Positions 34,536 to 44,976 of a stretch of 64,000 nt of DNA are shown here, piece after piece. The DNA comes from Exophiala sp. HKRS030 (Eukaryota; Ascomycota; Eurotiomycetes; Chaetothyriales; Herpotrichiellaceae). How positions within the stretch are numbered: position 1 is the first letter of the stretch; each line of letters starts with the position of its first letter. A program made the position numbers and the translations under genes. The notes under the pieces were generated by a model. It made no database searches, had not been told where the DNA came from, and saw only the letters and a list, made by a program, of their open reading frames with translations. Location: NCBI GenBank assembly GCA_023897205.1, contig JAHWDD010000003.1, positions 4,281,665 to 4,345,664 of the forward strand. The letters are read 5' to 3'.

Positions 34536-34646
34536 ATCCCTGTGACGCAGTTGGTTAGCGTGTCGTTCTTATACTGTATGCTTGCATATGGCATGATATC
34601 TTTCTCAGAGATGCGAAAGTCGCGAGTTCAAACCTCGCCAGGGATA
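34536..34646 (+). tRNA. tRNA-Ile (anticodon UAU) with a 37-nt intron
   Basis: Acceptor stem ATCCCTG/CAGGGAT pairs perfectly (34536-34542 with 34639-34645), with discriminator A. D-stem ACGC/GCGT is perfect, with an AGTTGGTTA loop. The anticodon loop reads C-T-TAT-A, giving anticodon TAT at 34570-34572, and an intron follows one base 3' of the anticodon (34574-34610), the standard position. The T-arm GCGAG/TTCAAAC/CTCGC is perfect. The anticodon stem pairs at four positions (one T-G) but has a T-T mismatch at position 31-39. A T-rich pol III terminator (TTTTTT) starts within 10 bp downstream. It decodes the rare AUA isoleucine codon. Confidence 0.93.
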
Positions 34647-34989
34647 TCTTTTTTGACTTTTCTTCGTTCCACAATTCACATGTTTTTTTGGCCGCTAGAC
34701 CCAGATCTGGCGCAGAGCGGATTATGTCTATGGATGCCCCCACAAGCAGTATTCGTGTAACGCTCAGCCGGTTTTTTCTCTTCCTATTCCTACAGGGAGC
34801 CCATGGAGAACTTTGTTATGTAGAAATTGGGAGATTCTCAGATACTCGTTATATACACTTGATCCATACATAGTATGTCCCGAACCTAAGTGTCAGATGT
34901 GGTTACCGCGATCAATGAATTGTTCATCGTCATATAACGTGCACAAGGCTGTGCTACAGGGCCCAATATGAATTATACGTGCGGACCAT
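34647..34989. other. Intergenic spacer tRNA / NOP14
   Basis: 343 bp; contains the pol III T-run just after the tRNA and the NOP14 3' flank. Nothing else seen. Confidence 0.4.
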
Positions 34990-37697
34990 CTAAAACCTAC
35001 GCTTTCTCTTTTCCTTCTCCCTCTCATAGCTTTTAGCCTCTCTTCCCTCCTCGCCTTGAATTTCCGCGACCAACCTCTTGTATTTCTTCTCGTACGCCTC
35101 ATCCTTTTCCTTCTTCTCTCTGAGCTGCTCTCTGGCCATGAAATTGGCGTCTTTCCGTAATTCGCGCATTGCACCCTTCCTTTCCTTCTTGTGCTCGGCT
35201 TTGAGCTTGTTGAGTTCGGCGCGTTCACGATCAGGATCGTAGTGCCTGTCTGGATTGAAGTTGTCAATGAATTGTGGAATGGAGGATTTGATGGCCAACG
35301 GACGGTGATTGTGAAGGAACAGGGGCAAACGAGAAGCAATGCTGGACTTCTGCAGACCAAGGAGAGTGGAGAGCGTGGTTGCAAGGAGGGATTTCGTTGT
35401 CGACGGGAATTGGGTTGTGTGGCTAGATATATGGGTAAGGGTTTGAATGACCGGAGACATAAATTCCGGAAAAGCGGATTTCCCTTCCCACAACTTGGCA
35501 GCCTGTAAAGACAAGTGTAGATACGTGTTGAACAGACAGATTGAATGAGTGCCGCTGTTTTTAGGCTTGGAGTCTGTTATCAGGTCTTTGAACGAAGGCT
35601 TCTGTGGAACTTTGCCAGCAGATGCTTTGATTCGTAACGATGATGATGGTAATCTTATCAGCACATTAAGTGGCTTACCCTCGGCATTCTTCTCTGGTAC
35701 AGCCACTGGCGCCAGGATGGCAAAAGCATTGACGATATAAACCATGACCTCGGGAATATACCGCTTCGCTAATCTTTGATATTGCAGAGCGAGGGAACAT
35801 GAGTATGCCCCAATACCCAAGTCCTGATAGGTCTGTACAGAACTCTGACCCAGATAACGAGCTATAGTCAGCATCGCAGGGGTTACGACCGAGTGGAAAT
35901 GATCTGAGGTAGGAAAGATGGAAGAAACACCGGTGAGAATGAGGAGGTCGCCAGCGTTCAGCTGAAGTGCTCGCTCTTCCGCGATGACTTGGAGATGTCG
36001 TCGGAAAGCACTCCCGATCACTTGTGGAGAGGACTTCGCCATGGAGTGAAGATGGCGTAGTAGGCTTTCGAGCACCACGAAAGGCACATTTGGGTCATTT
36101 TCAGCAAGATAAGCAATATGTTGAGTCAAGGCCCCAGCGAAATTGTCCAGCTTTTCCTGATTACCCTGGGCCAGGCCTTTGTGATAAAGTGCTCGAATTC
36201 TTTGAATCACCGTAGGTAAGTCTTGAATTCTGGAATTTTGCACAACCTTGAGCAATTCCTCATGATTTTGTGGACAGGGAAAAGTGTAGGCTAGATTCTT
36301 GTTTTCAGACTTTCTGCCCACGCCACTATCCGTGGACTGCGGTTTAGATTCTTGCGGAAGAACCAGGCCGTTGATGAAGTCATCATCACCATCATCTTCA
36401 ACCTCTGCTTCGGAGTCTGACTCGTCGAAATCTTGATCACTTGCAAGCTCAGCGCCGGAATCGCTTTCAATCAGATCATCATCAAGCACGAATTCATCCT
36501 CGTCTTCAACGTCCAACTCTTTTGGAAGAGTATAGCCAGTCGCGGCTAAACCAAATGCTTCAGCGTCATCAGGGTCAACATCTTCATCAGGGCCTAGTTC
36601 GGTTTCGTCGGCCTCATCCTCCGAACTGTCAGTCTCACCCTTCATTCTGCGAAGTCGTTTTCTTTCCAATTCTTCTAGTCTTGCAGCTTCCTCCGCTGCC
36701 TTCTCCTCTTCAGTTTTAGTCCGTACACTGGGTTTTGATCGAGCATCCATCTTTAACTGTCGCAGATTTGCTTCATATTCCTTCTCAGCATCCTGTCGGC
36801 TCTTTCCAGCCAACATTGCTGCTCGGGAAGGATCCATGTGTGGATCTTGCGGAGTTGCTTTTGGAGGATCTACTATCTTCTCGGGACCTTGTGACTTCGT
36901 AATGCTTCATAGAAATCCGACATTCCCTTGTCAAGCTCTGCTCTTAAATCATCGTCGTCGGCCTTTACGGCTTGGCGTTCCGCCTTGTACATCTTTGATT
37001 TGGCAATCACCTCCTCCATAACCTCCTTCTTGCTTTTCTTGCGTTGTGGGACTTCTGCCGCATTATCATCCTCATTGGGGTCGCCATAAGCATCAGTGCG
37101 CACTCTCTTCCGAGGTCGGTCATCCTGCGCTTCGAAATCCTCATCGTCTTCATTGGATTGGAGATCGTTCTCATCAAAATCATCCTTTGGACCATCGGCA
37201 AAGTCAAGAGAACGGCCACCATGTGTCAAAGTAAGTTCTTCCTCACTGTCATCCTCGAGATTGAACATAGAAGTTTTCTTAATTCTCCGTTCATTCTGCC
37301 TAGCAAATCTTTCCGCGGCTTTCTGTTCAGGAGTCATGTTGGGATCATCCTCCCCAAACCGCCTGTCGAGCATTCCACCGACTTTGTTCCGACTTTGAAT
37401 CTCTTTCAGTAGTGTTTCCTTTCGTCGCTCTTCGCCTAGTCCACGGGTAACTCCTGGTCTCCCAACGGTTGACTTGACGGCCTTTCCACTTGCAACCTCA
37501 AACTTGTCTTTCCTCGCTGGTGCTTTGACTTCGAAAGGGTTGAAGCGGTCCCGAATGACTTCGAGAGCGGCATTGCGCTGAAGACGCTTCTGAGCATCTT
37601 TGCCGTTTTCTTTTCTCTGCTTCTTCGACTTCTGAGGACCAAGGACGCCATGCTCTCGTAAAGAGGCTTTTAACTGTTTGAGTTGTGAGGGTGCCAT
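34990..37697 (-). CDS. nop14: Nucleolar protein NOP14 (SSU processome), frame shifted by one base
   Basis: ATG 37697; about 902 residues if one base is gained at 36883-36888. The N-terminal part (MAPSQLKQLKASLREHGVLG, NPFEVK, RNKVGGMLDRRFGEDDPNMTPEQKAAERFARQ, DDELR-like DDLRAELDKGMSDFYEALR) and the rest (DPSRAAMLAGKSRQDAEKEYEANLRQLKMDARSKPS, acidic stretches, the helical central domain, and a basic tail EKRKRRF) are both NOP14. They lie in different frames joined at HKVP/PEKIVDPPKATPQDPH. NOP14 is required for 18S rRNA processing and 40S assembly with NOC4, and is essential in yeast. No intron with plausible signals fits the junction. Shares a 406-bp divergent spacer with SEC66. Confidence 0.92.
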
Positions 37698-38103
37698 GCT
37701 AGGTAGACCAGCGATCAAGGGTAATGGCGTGGGTGCTTGGGACTGCCGTGGCTGGCGGCTGATGGAATCCAAAAAAAAAGTTCCCAGTCGGAGATGAAAT
37801 TGCCTGCGCCGACTGCCAAGATTTCGAGGCCTTATCGATAAGAGCGGCGAAGCGGAACCCAAGAAAGTGTCCTCTTGGTTTAGTGCATCATTCAGGTGTC
37901 CTTTTCGCACATAACACGGCTAGGATCATTGAAACCACCGTCAGTTCACTTCAACCCCTCGCCTTATATAGTCTTCGTTTATGGTCAAGAGAGACAGTGC
38001 CAACTCCTTCCATCTTGTCTTAACCAATGAAGTCGATCAGATCCGCATGATCACAAACTAGGCAGTACGACATCCTACGCAAACTGAATACAACACCATC
38101 AAC
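37698..38103. other. Divergent promoter region NOP14 / SEC66
   Basis: 406 bp between divergent start codons; no distinct element recognised. Confidence 0.4.
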
Positions 38104-38883
38104 ATGCAGTGGCTTTCTCTCTTGATCCCCATAGCCTACCTAGGTATCCTGATCGGATCCATGGCGACATTCTCACACCTATATCGGCAACGACAACATA
38201 CATCAAAACTCCGGCTGGCCCCCTACTTCCCCCCGCACATCACTCGCAACATCTATCTATCGCTGCTGCATCTACAAGATGATCCAAATACGAAAGTCCC
38301 CGAAACAATCCTCCGCGCCGCCCTGCTCAACCGCGCTATTACCGATATCGAGCGCATCATGGAGGTTCGCAGTCGCAAACCAGCGCTCTCGACTTTACTA
38401 CAACGCGGTGTGGTAGGCGATGAGATCTTTCAGCGCTTAACTCGCGCAGAGCAGGAATTGGAGATTGAATTGAAGGATGTCATCGCAGAGGCTAATGCCC
38501 TTGCGGCCGGGTGGGGACAGTATATCTTCCAAAGCGCCAACGAAATGGTGCAGAATCGATTACTGAGGGAGAGGATTGATAAGGCTAAGGCGAAGTTGGA
38601 TGTTGAGAAGGCTACTTGGGAGGGCACGAGAGAAAAAGCAAGACTTGAATTGGAGGGGAGCGACTCGTTCACATCTGCGCCTGCGCCTACTCCCCTTCCC
38701 GTGTCTGCATCTGCTGGACAGAGCGTGGATGCGGCAAGGGTGGATAAGGCCGTCAAAGGAGTAAGCAGTGACGAAGATGGTGTCATTGTAGAGACTCCTC
38801 CAACAGAAGCATCTGCGGTGAGTGGTGCCGGTAGTGGCGGTGGTGGTGGAGGAAAGAAGAACAAGAAGAAGAACAAAAAATAA
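38104..38883 (+). CDS. sec66: ER translocation subunit SEC66 (Sec71)
   Basis: Intronless, 259 residues. SEC66 is a component of the Sec62/63 complex for post-translational protein import into the ER. An N-terminal membrane segment (residues 3-24, WLSLLIPIAYLGILIGSMATF) is followed by the family block: APYFPPHITRNIYLSLLHL, KVPETILRAALLNRAITDIERI and LLQRGVVGDEIFQRL. A charged helical region follows (ELEIELKDVIAEANALAAGWGQYIFQSANEM). The C-terminus is variable and ends in Gly and Lys/Asn runs. All key family blocks are in one frame. Confidence 0.95.
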   Translation: MQWLSLLIPIAYLGILIGSMATFSHLYRQRQHTSKLRLAPYFPPHITRNIYLSLLHLQDDPNTKVPETILRAALLNRAITDIERIMEVRSRKPALSTLLQRGVVGDEIFQRLTRAEQELEIELKDVIAEANALAAGWGQYIFQSANEMVQNRLLRERIDKAKAKLDVEKATWEGTREKARLELEGSDSFTSAPAPTPLPVSASAGQSVDAARVDKAVKGVSSDEDGVIVETPPTEASAVSGAGSGGGGGGKKNKKKNKK

Positions 38884-39130
38884 TGCTTCCTCTACGATTT
38901 GTGAAAAGGGTATTTGACATTTGGTGCATAGCGGCCTGTCGACGAATCGGGGAATCTCTTATTTTTCTTTCGTCTTGAAATATGCGGACCTTGTGCCTGA
39001 GGTGCGAATAGAGCCGTATTCTACGGATGCGTGGAAATCGGATGTGTATTATACTTGACAACACAAGATAACGAGATGAATGCTTTCATTCTATTCTTCC
39101 TCCTTGAATACCATACATTGTGTTATACAA

Positions 39131-41712
39131 TCAAACTACAATCTCGGTCCAGTCCGAGCGAGTCAATACCTCAGTCGGCATAGTCACCTTAATTTCCTCA
39201 GCTGCGAGTTCTACAGCCTCAGCCATCTTCACTTTACCAGGATACTTGCGATCAAGCACCATACAGAGGAATGAGGTGAGGACGTCCAACCTCAAGTCCT
39301 GTGCGTCGGGAGTCTCAGCTCCCACTTCTAATAACTCAGGGTCGAGATTTCGCTCGTCGACCTTCCTCTCCATGATCTTTCCGATCAGTTCTGTCAGAGC
39401 CTTGACCACCGATTTATAATGCGATCCACGAAAACGAAGCGGCATTTTGGAAGTGGCTCGTCGAAGTCGGGCCTCATCCACCACGGATGGATACGATCGC
39501 GCCACTTGCATGATGATCAAGCGAGTGACATCTTCATGCGGCAATAGGTCGAAGCGTTCCTTTAACCCATACAACTCACACAAAATGGCTGCGGGGTCGG
39601 CTGAGAAGCATGCACATCGGATGATCTGTTCGTAAAGCCCAGCAGTGAAGGCTTCTTTGATTTTCAGTTGCTGCTTGGGTTCTAGGGCGCTGTACCATTC
39701 CCCATTTCTTTGAATAGTGCACGCGCAGAAGGGAAGTTATCGTGGTGGGCGACGGGTGAACTGAAATGGACTTTCCCCGTGTCCCACAAAGCAGCAAAGG
39801 TTTCGAGATCGGGCTTGACTTTTGTTTTCCACTCTGAGTAAGTCTCCCATACCTCGCGAATCTTGCCTGATCGAAGAGATGCATACATCCAGTGATTCAC
39901 GATGAATGCATTCGGTTTGATTTCTGCTGGGCCTAGCATGATCTTTGTAAGATGCGCAGCAGTTTTCTGATTGTTTCTCCGAATATAGTGAAGAAACAGG
40001 ATGGAGAATGTCTCAACTGTGGCCGCGGGGGCACCTCTCTCAAGAAACACGAGATTGGTTTTAGGTATGCTGAGATCATTGGTGTTCGGGGTCGATTCTT
40101 CTTTAGCCTTCCGGGTATTGACCAACTCGACTCGAGCATTGACCATAGCCCAGCCAGTAGCCACCGCCTTGTCTATTGCCGCCGGAGAACCCTCACGGAG
40201 CCAGGCCGCTATCAATCCGTTCACATGTTTGGCATCAGGTCGAATCCCTCTTTCGTACATGAGCTCAACAACTTGTCCGGCTTCATCGATGCGATCCTCT
40301 CCCAAAAGCCATTTGATCCAAGAAGCAAAGAAAAATTTATTGTGGTAAATGGGCGGTAGATCAACGAGCATAGCGAGCCCGATCCTGCTGATGATGTCTT
40401 CGCTGGGCCTTTCTGTGCCTCCCGCAGTTCTGGCCAATCCTTGGAAGACCTTCCACGAGTCTTGTGGAGACTTGACGATCAGCATAAACATATCTTTGAA
40501 CACAGCTTGTGCCAAGCGAGTTCTTCCATGCTGTAGCAAAGTGCTACTGACACGACCTAAGATCTCCTGGATCTTCTGATTGCTCTCGACATTCTCCAAC
40601 CTGCGACGCAGTTCCAAGTAACATGACCATGTCTTGTGCTCAGCGTCTGCCCCTTGACTCTTGGCCCAGGCTTCTAGGACCATGACCAGAACCTCCGAGT
40701 TGACGAAAGTAGTGTGTTCGTAGCAATCAAAGGCTATCTTTTGCGCGTTTTGTGGTTGATCTAATGCCATATATATCCTAACACCTGTCATCCAAAACTC
40801 GGGTGCTACACTTGCTGTAACTCCAAGGTGTGCACGTTGTGATTCCCAGGTATCGGCCGCGCTTGACAAATCACCCATTGTCTCTAAGGCCTCAATGTAT
40901 TGTAACCATTCTTCGTCTTCTAGGGCAACATTTGCTTGACGCATATCTTTAGCTAGCAGTCGCAGATGCCGTGGCCTGTAATTAAGACCAGAGTTTTGTG
41001 ATTTCCAAAGAAATCGCCACACCTTTTGAGGAAGAATCGAGGAAAAGTTTGAGACGTGTTGTTGGCACCGGAGGTACCATTTCCACAATGATAGATAAGG
41101 ACGAGGATTTTGCGTGACGCCTTCCGCATCCTCGAGTGCCAGGTTGAATCGCTTGACATATACTTTGTCCTTGGTTGGAATTTTAAGGGTGACCTTCATA
41201 GGATTGGCATCTCTGACTGCTGGTACCTCATCATCCGCTGCTCTTGCAATTTCCTCCAGGTCTTCCGGACTGAGTAAATCTTCGTCTTGATCGAACTTCA
41301 CACCTTCCTCTTCCAAGGCCTTCAGGATCTCCTCTCGCTCATTTGGTGGGAATGACTGCATGAAATCACTTCTTGGTCCGAAAGGCCCTTCTCTTAGAAT
41401 GGCGAGTTCCTCCTCCAACTCAGCCAATTCGGCCTTCACTCTTTGGCCCTCGGCATCAATCGGGTCGAAGACGCGCACTCGGGACGACTCATCGTCACCG
41501 GACTGTTCGAATTCGCGGAACTTGAGAGGACCGAGTTTGGAAGAGGGTAACGCTGGTGGTTTCCGTACGGCCGATTGCTGCTTCTGGGAAAGGGCCTTCC
41601 GATAGTGACGAATAGGTTGGAATTGTTGTAGGCAGCGTTGATGGCCAGTGAAACTTGGAGATAGGCAAAATTGCTGATGCCATCTCCTGGAAAGATGACA
41701 AATACCCCTCAT
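39131..41712 (-). CDS. Mitochondrial PPR/helical-repeat protein, frame shifted by one base
   Basis: ATG 41712; about 860 residues if one base is gained in the CCCC run at 39700-39703. The N-terminus is basic and Arg/His/Gln-rich, a likely mitochondrial presequence. After a Glu-rich region comes a long alpha-solenoid with pentatricopeptide-like units, for example VELMYERGIRPDAKHVNGLIAAW and MLGPAEIKPNAFIVNHWMYASLRSGKIREVWETYSEW. Frame 1 ends FKEMGNGTAP-stop; frame 2 continues EWYSALEPKQQLKIKEAFTAGLYEQIIRCACFSADPAAILCELYG to the true end. Conserved fungal family presumed to act in mitochondrial RNA metabolism; no precise role is known to me. Divergent from ORC3. Confidence 0.82.
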
Positions 41713-42011
41713 AGGAAAGAATAATTGAGTGATACCTCAATATTGGTTGGGTTTGAAAAGGTTTGTCCAACACAGCGGCGAGAAAAACTGTCGAGAGATG
41801 ACATTAATCTTTTGAGATTTGGAGTTCAGCCTTGCGCTTCCATGCGGAGGATCAACCGTATACGCCATTACGGCGAACCAAGAAGATTTATTTTGACGCG
41901 TTACCGCGTAAAGTGGTCGGCAGCGTGACAATGCTGTCAACTTAACGACGAGGAAATTATTGAGGTGCGAAAACTCAAGGCGCCGCTTGATCCGTGTCTT
42001 TGTAGGCTTCC

Positions 42012-44247
42012 ATGGATGCGGAAGACATTCAAGTCGAGGATTACACACATACCGTAGGTTGAACGGCCTCTTCTCACCTCCTGGACTAACCAAGGTTGGC
42101 AGGGATGCTACATATTCAAACCAAAGACATCGCAGGACGATGAAGAAGAGCAACTGGATGAAGAGCAACGTCCACGAAAGAAACGCAGGACCCTCCAACC
42201 CCCAACCGATGCACATGGCAAACAAGATGACCATGCATGGCCATCTCTCCTCGCTGGCAACGAGCCCCCCTCCTCTATAAGACTGCGCCAGCAGATATTT
42301 CGGACTTTATGGACACAGTATCAGCTCAAGATTGATGAGATCATCAATCAACCTGATGATCAATTTGTTTGTCAAGTATTGAATTATATTCGGGGTGAAC
42401 CAAGTTCTGGAGACAGACTTCGCACAGGTCTAATCGTCTCTGGGGCCACAAAAAACGCTCAGCGCGACCTGGCCTCTGTGTGGAAGAGGACGCAATCTCA
42501 GGATGATAAGGACCTGCTCATTCCACTTCGACCAAGCCTTTCCCCAAATCTTCAGACTACGCTGAAGAATATAATCCGCCTGGCTATTTCCGACTATGGG
42601 GGGCCCGACGCTTACTCAAGCTTTCTCACCAGTCAAAAGTCTTTGATACCCATGAATTTCGATCTAGAACTGCTCCAACGCTATGTGAAGAGACACTCCA
42701 TCTCCAGAATTGTAGTATCAATACTGGATGTCGAGACTTTCGATACAGCAGTGGTATCAGAGTTGATCTTGACCATGAAGTCATGGGCTCAAAGGATTCC
42801 CTTCGTCCTGCTTGTCGACATTTCGACGACTGTTGAGTTGTTCGAGTCACGACTTTCCAAATCTACATGCGCAGCTCTTGATGCAAAGATCTTTGAAGTG
42901 GCAGAACATAAGGTGGATCCATTCTATGAGATCTACCGCACAGTTCAACATGGCTATGACACCGACGTCTTCCTCGGCCCCGCTGTTGTCAGTGTCTTTT
43001 CCGATTTGGCACAGGATCAGACCACAACAATATCCGTCTTTGTGCGGGCCATTCGGTACTCCTTCATGACGCACTTCTTCGCCAACGCGTTGTCGATTCT
43101 AACATCAAACTCGACGCTCGGGGCTTCTGAAAGCAAGTCACTATGCCAGGCCATTCGGAACACACGTCAGTTTCAGAAGCGCTGTGAGAGTCTGCTGAAC
43201 GATACAGGACAACTCTCCATGATTAAGGATCTGTTAAAGTCCGATGAGACCCTTCTCAGTGACAGCACAACGACCGTTGAAAAGAACAAAGTGGACCTAA
43301 GATCTCTGCTTCAGGCTGTCAACTCCTTACATATGATATACGACCTCCTTCCTCTACCGGCTATGCCGCCTCTAGAGCTAGAAACCCAACTCATGACATC
43401 GTTGCCGGATCTGCAGAAATGCAACATCTATCTCGATATCGAATCAGCCCTCGAGACGCTCACATCTGAACAGTACCACCAATTCATAGCCACATTGTGC
43501 CCCTTAGCCAAGAACACGAACCTTTTTACATTCGAAACTACGGACCCTTTGGACCCGAAACAACTCGTTTCTCTCCCTATGCTCCAATCATCCATGTCTG
43601 ACCACTCAATCAGCACCAATTCGTCATCCACATTCAACCACCTCCTGCGAAGCTACCTGACCCAAACGGCAAACGGCAAACCCAACCCGTGGACCACGCA
43701 TCTCTGCGCCGCAAACATCATCAACACACGCAGCCCACTATCCTCCATCCTCCAAGCTCGACCACGTTTCTCCCTCGAACGGGCCCTGACCCGGCCTTCG
43801 GACTATCTCGGTTGCTCCTGCTGCTCTAGCCAGTCAGACCACCAAACCAAGCACAACGATAACCGCATATCATTACGTTCCGACCTCCCTCCCACAAGTC
43901 TACTACTGACCCTTCTCAACGAAGCCGGCAACATCGTCAACGTACGCGATCTGTGGGATGCTTTCAGACGGTCGTCCTCTCCATCCACCGCGAACCATAG
44001 CATTGACCACGAAGAGGAAGCAGAGGATGAAGATGAAGAAGACGAAAGCGACGCCCCACTTGCTACCGCAGAAAGTACCACAAACGGCAACGTTATCACC
44101 ACCAGCAGCAAGGGCGACAAAGAGAGAGAAGCCCTGGCCCTGTTCTACCGCGGCCTGGCCGAGTTGCGACATCTGGGCTTCGTCAAGTCGAGCAAGCGGA
44201 AGCCCGGCGTCGACTGTATTGCCAGGACCGCGTGGATGGGGTTGTGA
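42012..44247 (+). CDS. orc3: Origin recognition complex subunit 3
   Basis: Two exons, 42012-42053 and 42103-44247, 728 residues. The 49-nt intron has the perfect ACTAAC branch. ORC3 is part of the six-subunit complex that binds replication origins and loads MCM. The N-terminus after splicing reads GCYIFKPKT followed by basic KKRRTL, as expected. The inserted AAA-like core shows LIVSGATKN, RIVVSILDVETFDTAVVSELILTMKSW and RIPFVLLVDISTTVELF. The C-terminal winged-helix region ends with ALALFYRGLAELRHLGFVKSSKRKPGVDCIARTAWMGL, the hallmark ORC3 C-terminus. An acidic insert (EEEAEDEDEEDESD) lies before it. Start is 299 bp from the PPR gene start. Confidence 0.94.
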
Positions 44248-44976
44248 CCAGGTTTTACATAGATAGAAACCCTGGATACCGAAAGGCCGAATGATTTGCA
44301 CAAGTAAAGGTCCGACTGTAAGTCTATTGCTCGGCCGACCCCTAGGGTGCGATGTTGTAGGCGGTCCTTGTATCTAGGATGGTTGTTTGCTTCAAGGCAC
44401 TGCGGTGCTCGTTCTAACTGCATGGTTACGATGCGTGTACACTACGTTACGTAGATACTGTATTAATGGCTGGGGTAAAGGCAACGACAGGATGAACTAC
44501 GAACTATGTATATAGAAGCAACCAAGTGTCTGTTAGAAGTCAATCGATAAGCTTTATAGAAAAGCCTGAAACATGTTGCTACATGAAACCATGTATATAT
44601 CATAGATCATAGATCTCGCGTGCCCCTCGTTATACATCTTCCAAAAGGAACATAAAATTGACGTACTGTTTGTCGCAAACAAAAAAATTCCTGCCTGTCG
44701 TTAATACATTCGTTCAATATACCGTATGTAAGGAAAAGGTCATCTCCGATTCTGTCTGTGAAAGCGTGCGCTGGGCGTCTGAGGTTCTCCTGTTGCTGCA
44801 AAAGATCTCCAAAATATCCTGAAATCCTACGGACGATCCCGCTCGTGTTGGATTATAGCAAAGCATATAGGAGGAGAGAGAAAAACCAGTGCTGTCAACA
44901 TTCAATGACATGGTGAAAAATCCCAAATGAAAGCGAACATGGAATGGCTTCGAGGTAGTCCATATCACTAGGTTCA
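44248..44976. other. Intergenic 3' flanks of ORC3 and zinc-finger gene
   Basis: 729 bp between convergent stops; AT-rich in the middle, nothing distinctive recognised. Confidence 0.4.

Noticed and set aside
36880..39703. Programmed -1 ribosomal frameshifting as an explanation for split genes
   Set aside because: The NOP14 and PPR sites have no X-XXY-YYZ slippery heptamer, and unrelated genes would all need it; sequencing error is simpler.
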